NCBI RefSeq assembly: GCF_030238365.1
Contig: NZ_JASSOT010000053.1
Span: forward strand, 1-64,000
Reading direction: 5' to 3'
Length of the DNA: 64,000 nt
From: Lelliottia wanjuensis
GTDB lineage: Bacteria; Pseudomonadota; Gammaproteobacteria; Enterobacterales; Enterobacteriaceae
Shown here: positions 61,329-64,000 of the stretch, in pieces
Position numbering within the stretch: the stretch's first letter is position 1
Layout of the letters: each line of letters opens with the position of its first letter
Program-made: the position numbers and the translations under genes
Notes under the pieces: model-generated
Seen by the model: only the letters and a program-made list of their open reading frames with translations
Told to the model about the DNA's origin: nothing
Database searches by the model: none

Positions 61329-62261
61329 TCAACCAATCTCACGCAGGCGATGCGCGATTTTGCGGAACAGGGAGTCGTTATTGGCGTCGCGGTCTTTTTC
61401 ACCAGTGATCACCACCGTCGCCGTGGTGCCTGCTGGCCACAGATTGCCCTGCTCTTCGTCGAGGCGAATACGCACCGGCACGCGCTGCGCCAGACGGACC
61501 CACTCGAGATTGGAATCGACGGTTGCCATCCCTTTGCTATCGCGGGTGGCGCTGGAGTTGGTGACGCCCGCGGCGACGCTGTCCACCGTGCCTTTCAGCA
61601 CGCGGTTGCTGCCGAGCGGGGTAATTTCGGCGCGGTAGCCCGGACGCACGCCTTCCAGTTTGGTCTCTTCCATATAGGCGAGAATGTAGAAGGAGTGCTG
61701 TTTCACCAGCGCCACGGCGGTCGAGCCGCGGGTGATAAATTCCCCGGTGTAGACGTTGAGGTTGGTCACCCAGCCGTCAGAGGGCGCGCGGATCACCGTG
61801 CGTTCCAGATCCAGTTTCGCCAGGTCGCGCGTGGCTTCCGCTTTGGCCTGCTGATGCAGGACGGTTTGCAGTACGTTATTAGACTGGTCGATCTCTTCGC
61901 GGGACATCGCCTGCACGCCAAGCTGGTTACGACGCCCGGCTTCGCGGCGTTTTTCTGTCGCCAGCGCCTGATAATAGGCAACGTCGGCTTCGGCCTGTTC
62001 AAGGGCTTTCTGGTAACGCGGCTGATCGATGGTGAACAGCACCTGATCTTTTTTCACCAGCTGGTTATCGCGCACGTTCACCGCGGTGATAAGCCCGGCG
62101 ACGTCCGGGGCAATCGCCACCACGTCGGCACTGAAACGCGCATCGCGCGTCCACGGCGATTCGGTGTAAAACACCCAGGCGCGGAAAATAGCGATGAACG
62201 CCAGGACCACCAGCGCCACGGTAATGGCGGTACGGGAGATATTTCTTGTTAGTGTTTTCAC
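61329..62261 (-). CDS. aaeA: p-Hydroxybenzoic acid efflux pump subunit AaeA
   Basis: A 310-residue HlyD-type membrane fusion protein: one N-terminal helix (about 11-30), then beta-barrel, lipoyl and alpha-hairpin regions ([34 protein letters not shown]). The start is taken as GTG at 62261, with GAGG seven bases upstream and the K-12 N terminus; a TTG at 62276 is less likely. It starts 7 bp after aaeX. Confidence 0.95.
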   Translation of the reverse strand: MKTLTRNISRTAITVALVVLAFIAIFRAWVFYTESPWTRDARFSADVVAIAPDVAGLITAVNVRDNQLVKKDQVLFTIDQPRYQKALEQAEADVAYYQALATEKRREAGRRNQLGVQAMSREEIDQSNNVLQTVLHQQAKAEATRDLAKLDLERTVIRAPSDGWVTNLNVYTGEFITRGSTAVALVKQHSFYILAYMEETKLEGVRPGYRAEITPLGSNRVLKGTVDSVAAGVTNSSATRDSKGMATVDSNLEWVRLAQRVPVRIRLDEEQGNLWPAGTTATVVITGEKDRDANNDSLFRKIAHRLREIG

Positions 62262-62268
62262 ATCTACC

Positions 62269-62472
62269 TCAGACAAACATGCGCGATATTAAGTAGAACA
62301 GGCAGCAATACAGCGCGGTATTAAACAGTGCAGGGTGCCAGACAAAGTCGTAGATACCGGTCGGAACCAGCACCTTGCGCACCAGCCAGAAAATCGCCAG
62401 TGATAAAAGAAGTTCGAAGAAAATCGGTGGGAACGATAAACCGAACACCACGATAACGGGAAACAGACTCAT
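62269..62472 (-). CDS. aaeX: Small membrane protein AaeX
   Basis: A 67-residue DUF1656 protein with two hydrophobic helices ([20 protein letters not shown] and the C-terminal [16 protein letters not shown]). The ATG at 62472 matches K-12; 17 open codons upstream lack support. It is the first gene of aaeXAB; its own role is unknown. Confidence 0.94.
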   Translation of the reverse strand: MSLFPVIVVFGLSFPPIFFELLLSLAIFWLVRKVLVPTGIYDFVWHPALFNTALYCCLFYLISRMFV

Positions 62473-62618
62473 GTTAACCTTGATTTGAGAGCGAGCAGGC
62501 GACAGTTTTTTGTTTAGCTCCACCGTCGCTGAAGGGCAAGAAGAGCCAGGCGGGAAGGGTGAAGCTGTTATGTCAGTAATAATATATTAACGTAACTGTT
62601 ATGCTGTTATCTATAATA

Positions 62619-62634
62619 TGTGATCTAAATCACT
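62619..62634. promoter_or_regulatory. CRP-like site in the aaeX-aaeR spacer
   Basis: TGTGA-TCTAAA-TCACT matches TGTGA-N6-TCACA at nine of ten defined positions, with flanking AATA and TTTAA as in strong sites. It lies 18 bp before the aaeR ATG and about 150 bp from aaeX, so it may control aaeR directly. Confidence 0.6.
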
Positions 62635-62652
62635 TTTAAGCCAGAGTGAACA

Positions 62653-63579
62653 ATGGAACGTTTAAAACGCATGTCTGTGTTTGCCAAAGTCGTCGAATTT
62701 GGCTCCTTTACCGCCGCGGCCCGACAGCTGCAGATGAGTGTTTCATCCATCAGCCAGACGGTGTCAAAACTGGAAGATGAGCTGCAGGTCAAGCTGCTAA
62801 ACCGCAGCACCCGCAGCATTGGGCTGACGGAAGCGGGCAAAATTTATTATCAGGGCTGTCGGCGGATGCTGCACGAAGTCCAGGACGTGCACGAGCAGCT
62901 CTATGCCTTCAACAACACCCCTATCGGCACGCTGCGGATCGGCTGTTCTTCAACTATGGCACAAAATGTCCTCGCCAGTATGACGGCGGAAATGCTCAAA
63001 GAGTATCCAGGACTGGCAGTCAATTTAGTCACCGGCATCCCCGCCCCCGACCTGATCGCCGACGGGCTGGACGTAGTGATCCGCGTCGGCGCGTTGCAGG
63101 ATTCCAGCCTGTTCTCACGCCGCCTCGGCAGCATGCCGATGGTGGTCTGCGCCTCCAAAAACTATCTGGCGCAGTTTGGCGTACCGGAAAAACCCGCCGA
63201 TCTGACTAACCACTCCTGGCTGGAGTACAGCGTACGGCCGGATAACGAATTTGAGCTGATTGCTCCGGAAGGACTGTCGACAAAACTGCTGCCACAGGGG
63301 CGATTCGTGACCAACGATCCGATGACCATTTCCCGCTGGCTGGTTGCCGGTGCCGGGATCGCCTACGTGCCGCTGATGTGGGTGATCAATGAGATCAACA
63401 GCGGCGAGCTGGAGATCCTGTTCCCGCGCTATCAGTCCGACCCGCGCCCGGTATATGCCCTTTATACGGAAAAGGACAAACTGCCGCTCAAGGTGCAGGT
63501 GTGTATTAACTATCTGACCGATTATTTTGTCGAAGTGGCGGAGCTGTATCAGGGCATGCGCGGCGAAAGGAAGGAATAA
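62653..63579 (+). CDS. aaeR: LysR-type regulator AaeR
   Basis: A 308-residue LysR regulator: N-terminal winged helix (about 1-60; [25 protein letters not shown]) and a periplasmic-binding-protein-like effector domain. In E. coli it activates aaeXAB in response to aromatic carboxylic acids. It is divergent from aaeX. K-12 has tldD downstream; here yagU follows. Confidence 0.93.
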   Translation: MERLKRMSVFAKVVEFGSFTAAARQLQMSVSSISQTVSKLEDELQVKLLNRSTRSIGLTEAGKIYYQGCRRMLHEVQDVHEQLYAFNNTPIGTLRIGCSSTMAQNVLASMTAEMLKEYPGLAVNLVTGIPAPDLIADGLDVVIRVGALQDSSLFSRRLGSMPMVVCASKNYLAQFGVPEKPADLTNHSWLEYSVRPDNEFELIAPEGLSTKLLPQGRFVTNDPMTISRWLVAGAGIAYVPLMWVINEINSGELEILFPRYQSDPRPVYALYTEKDKLPLKVQVCINYLTDYFVEVAELYQGMRGERKE

Positions 63580-63761
63580 TCAGCCACTGCCCCATCAACT
63601 ATTATTCAGATATTTCATTCAATTCTATTAATAATGGCGAATTGACACCTTCGCCATTTGGCTATTATCGTATCCTTGTCAGAAAAGGCCGTTATTTATT
63701 TGTTAAAATATACATCATAAAAATAGCGTTTCTCAGGAATCTTTTTAAACAAGGAATACAA

Positions 63762-64000
63762 ATGAATCTGTTTGAACAAACACCGCCTTCACGCAGGCGC
63801 TACGGGCTCGCCGCGTTCATTGGGCTGATCGCCGGGATTGTCTCCGCCTTTGTCAAATGGGGCGCAGAGGTTCCGCTTCCTCCACGCAGTCCAACGGATT
63901 TATTCACCAGCGCATGCGGACCCGAGCAATTAATCAGAGCCGCCAGCCAAATCGATTGCTCGCGTAATTTCCTCAACCCACCCTATGTATTTCTGCGTGA
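63762..64000 (+). CDS. yagU: DUF1440 inner-membrane protein YagU (partial)
   Basis: The first 79 codons of a gene cut by the right edge. It begins [19 protein letters not shown], has a hydrophobic helix (about 16-30) and continues [16 protein letters not shown] and [10 protein letters not shown]. This matches E. coli YagU, reported to aid acid resistance. AAGGAATAC lies seven bases upstream. In K-12 yagU is at a distant site. Confidence 0.92.
   Translation, partial: MNLFEQTPPSRRRYGLAAFIGLIAGIVSAFVKWGAEVPLPPRSPTDLFTSACGPEQLIRAASQIDCSRNFLNPPYVFLR

Overview
The window is chromosomal DNA from a gamma-proteobacterium of the Enterobacteriaceae. Almost every protein can be matched by eye to an Escherichia coli K-12 counterpart of nearly the same length, and most of the order follows the K-12 map from obgE to aaeR. 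The gene content (DhaKL-type dihydroxyacetone kinase, two tandem yhcN genes, a nan operon without nanE) points to the Enterobacter/Lelliottia/Leclercia side of the family. That placement is inference; no marker here fixes the species.

Layout. 1-127: 3' end of an IS3-family element beside obgE. 149-2992 (minus): obgE, yhbE, rpmA, rplU. 3250-4737 (plus): ispB, sfsB. 4799-9592 (minus): murA, ibaG and the lipid-transport operon mlaFEDCB. 9820-17739 (plus): yrbG-kdsD-kdsC-lptC-lptA-lptB, then rpoN-hpf-ptsN-rapZ-npr. 17748-21689 (minus): mtgA, elbB, arcB, with the sRNA ArcZ on the plus strand between elbB and arcB. 21827-35082: lptG, lptF, pepA, holC, valS, a DUF943-like gene, yjgM, ahr, a fused dihydroxyacetone kinase and yjgR. 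In K-12 these genes, apart from the DUF943-like gene and the kinase, lie near leuX, about a quarter of the chromosome away; here they separate arcB from yhcC. 35059-42576: yhcC, gltB, gltD. 42610-47395 (minus): nanR, nanA, nanT, nanK, nanQ, with nanE absent. 47508-51211 (minus): sspB, sspA, rpsI, rplM, zapE. 51401-57716: zapG, degQ, degS, mdh, argR, two yhcN genes, yhcO. 57765-63579: an aldehyde dehydrogenase, aaeB, aaeA, aaeX and aaeR. The window ends inside yagU, where K-12 has tldD.

Working together, much of the window serves the envelope: LPS precursor synthesis (kdsD, kdsC), LPS export (lptC, lptA, lptB, lptF, lptG), phospholipid retrieval (mlaFEDCB), peptidoglycan (murA, mtgA, zapE/zapG) and envelope stress (degQ, degS). 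A nitrogen and redox control layer (rpoN, ptsN, npr, rapZ, arcB, ArcZ, gltBD) is interleaved. Translation genes (rplU, rpmA, rplM, rpsI, valS, obgE, hpf) and sialic-acid catabolism complete the set.

No wholly new defence, mobile or biosynthetic system was found. The most informative signals are the displaced and circularly permuted lptG-yjgR block, ArcZ, the missing nanE, a short leader ORF stopping one base before gltB, and several regulatory sites readable from sequence (NanR repeats, ARG boxes, CRP-like sites). Family functions and K-12 comparisons are from memory; no database search was run.
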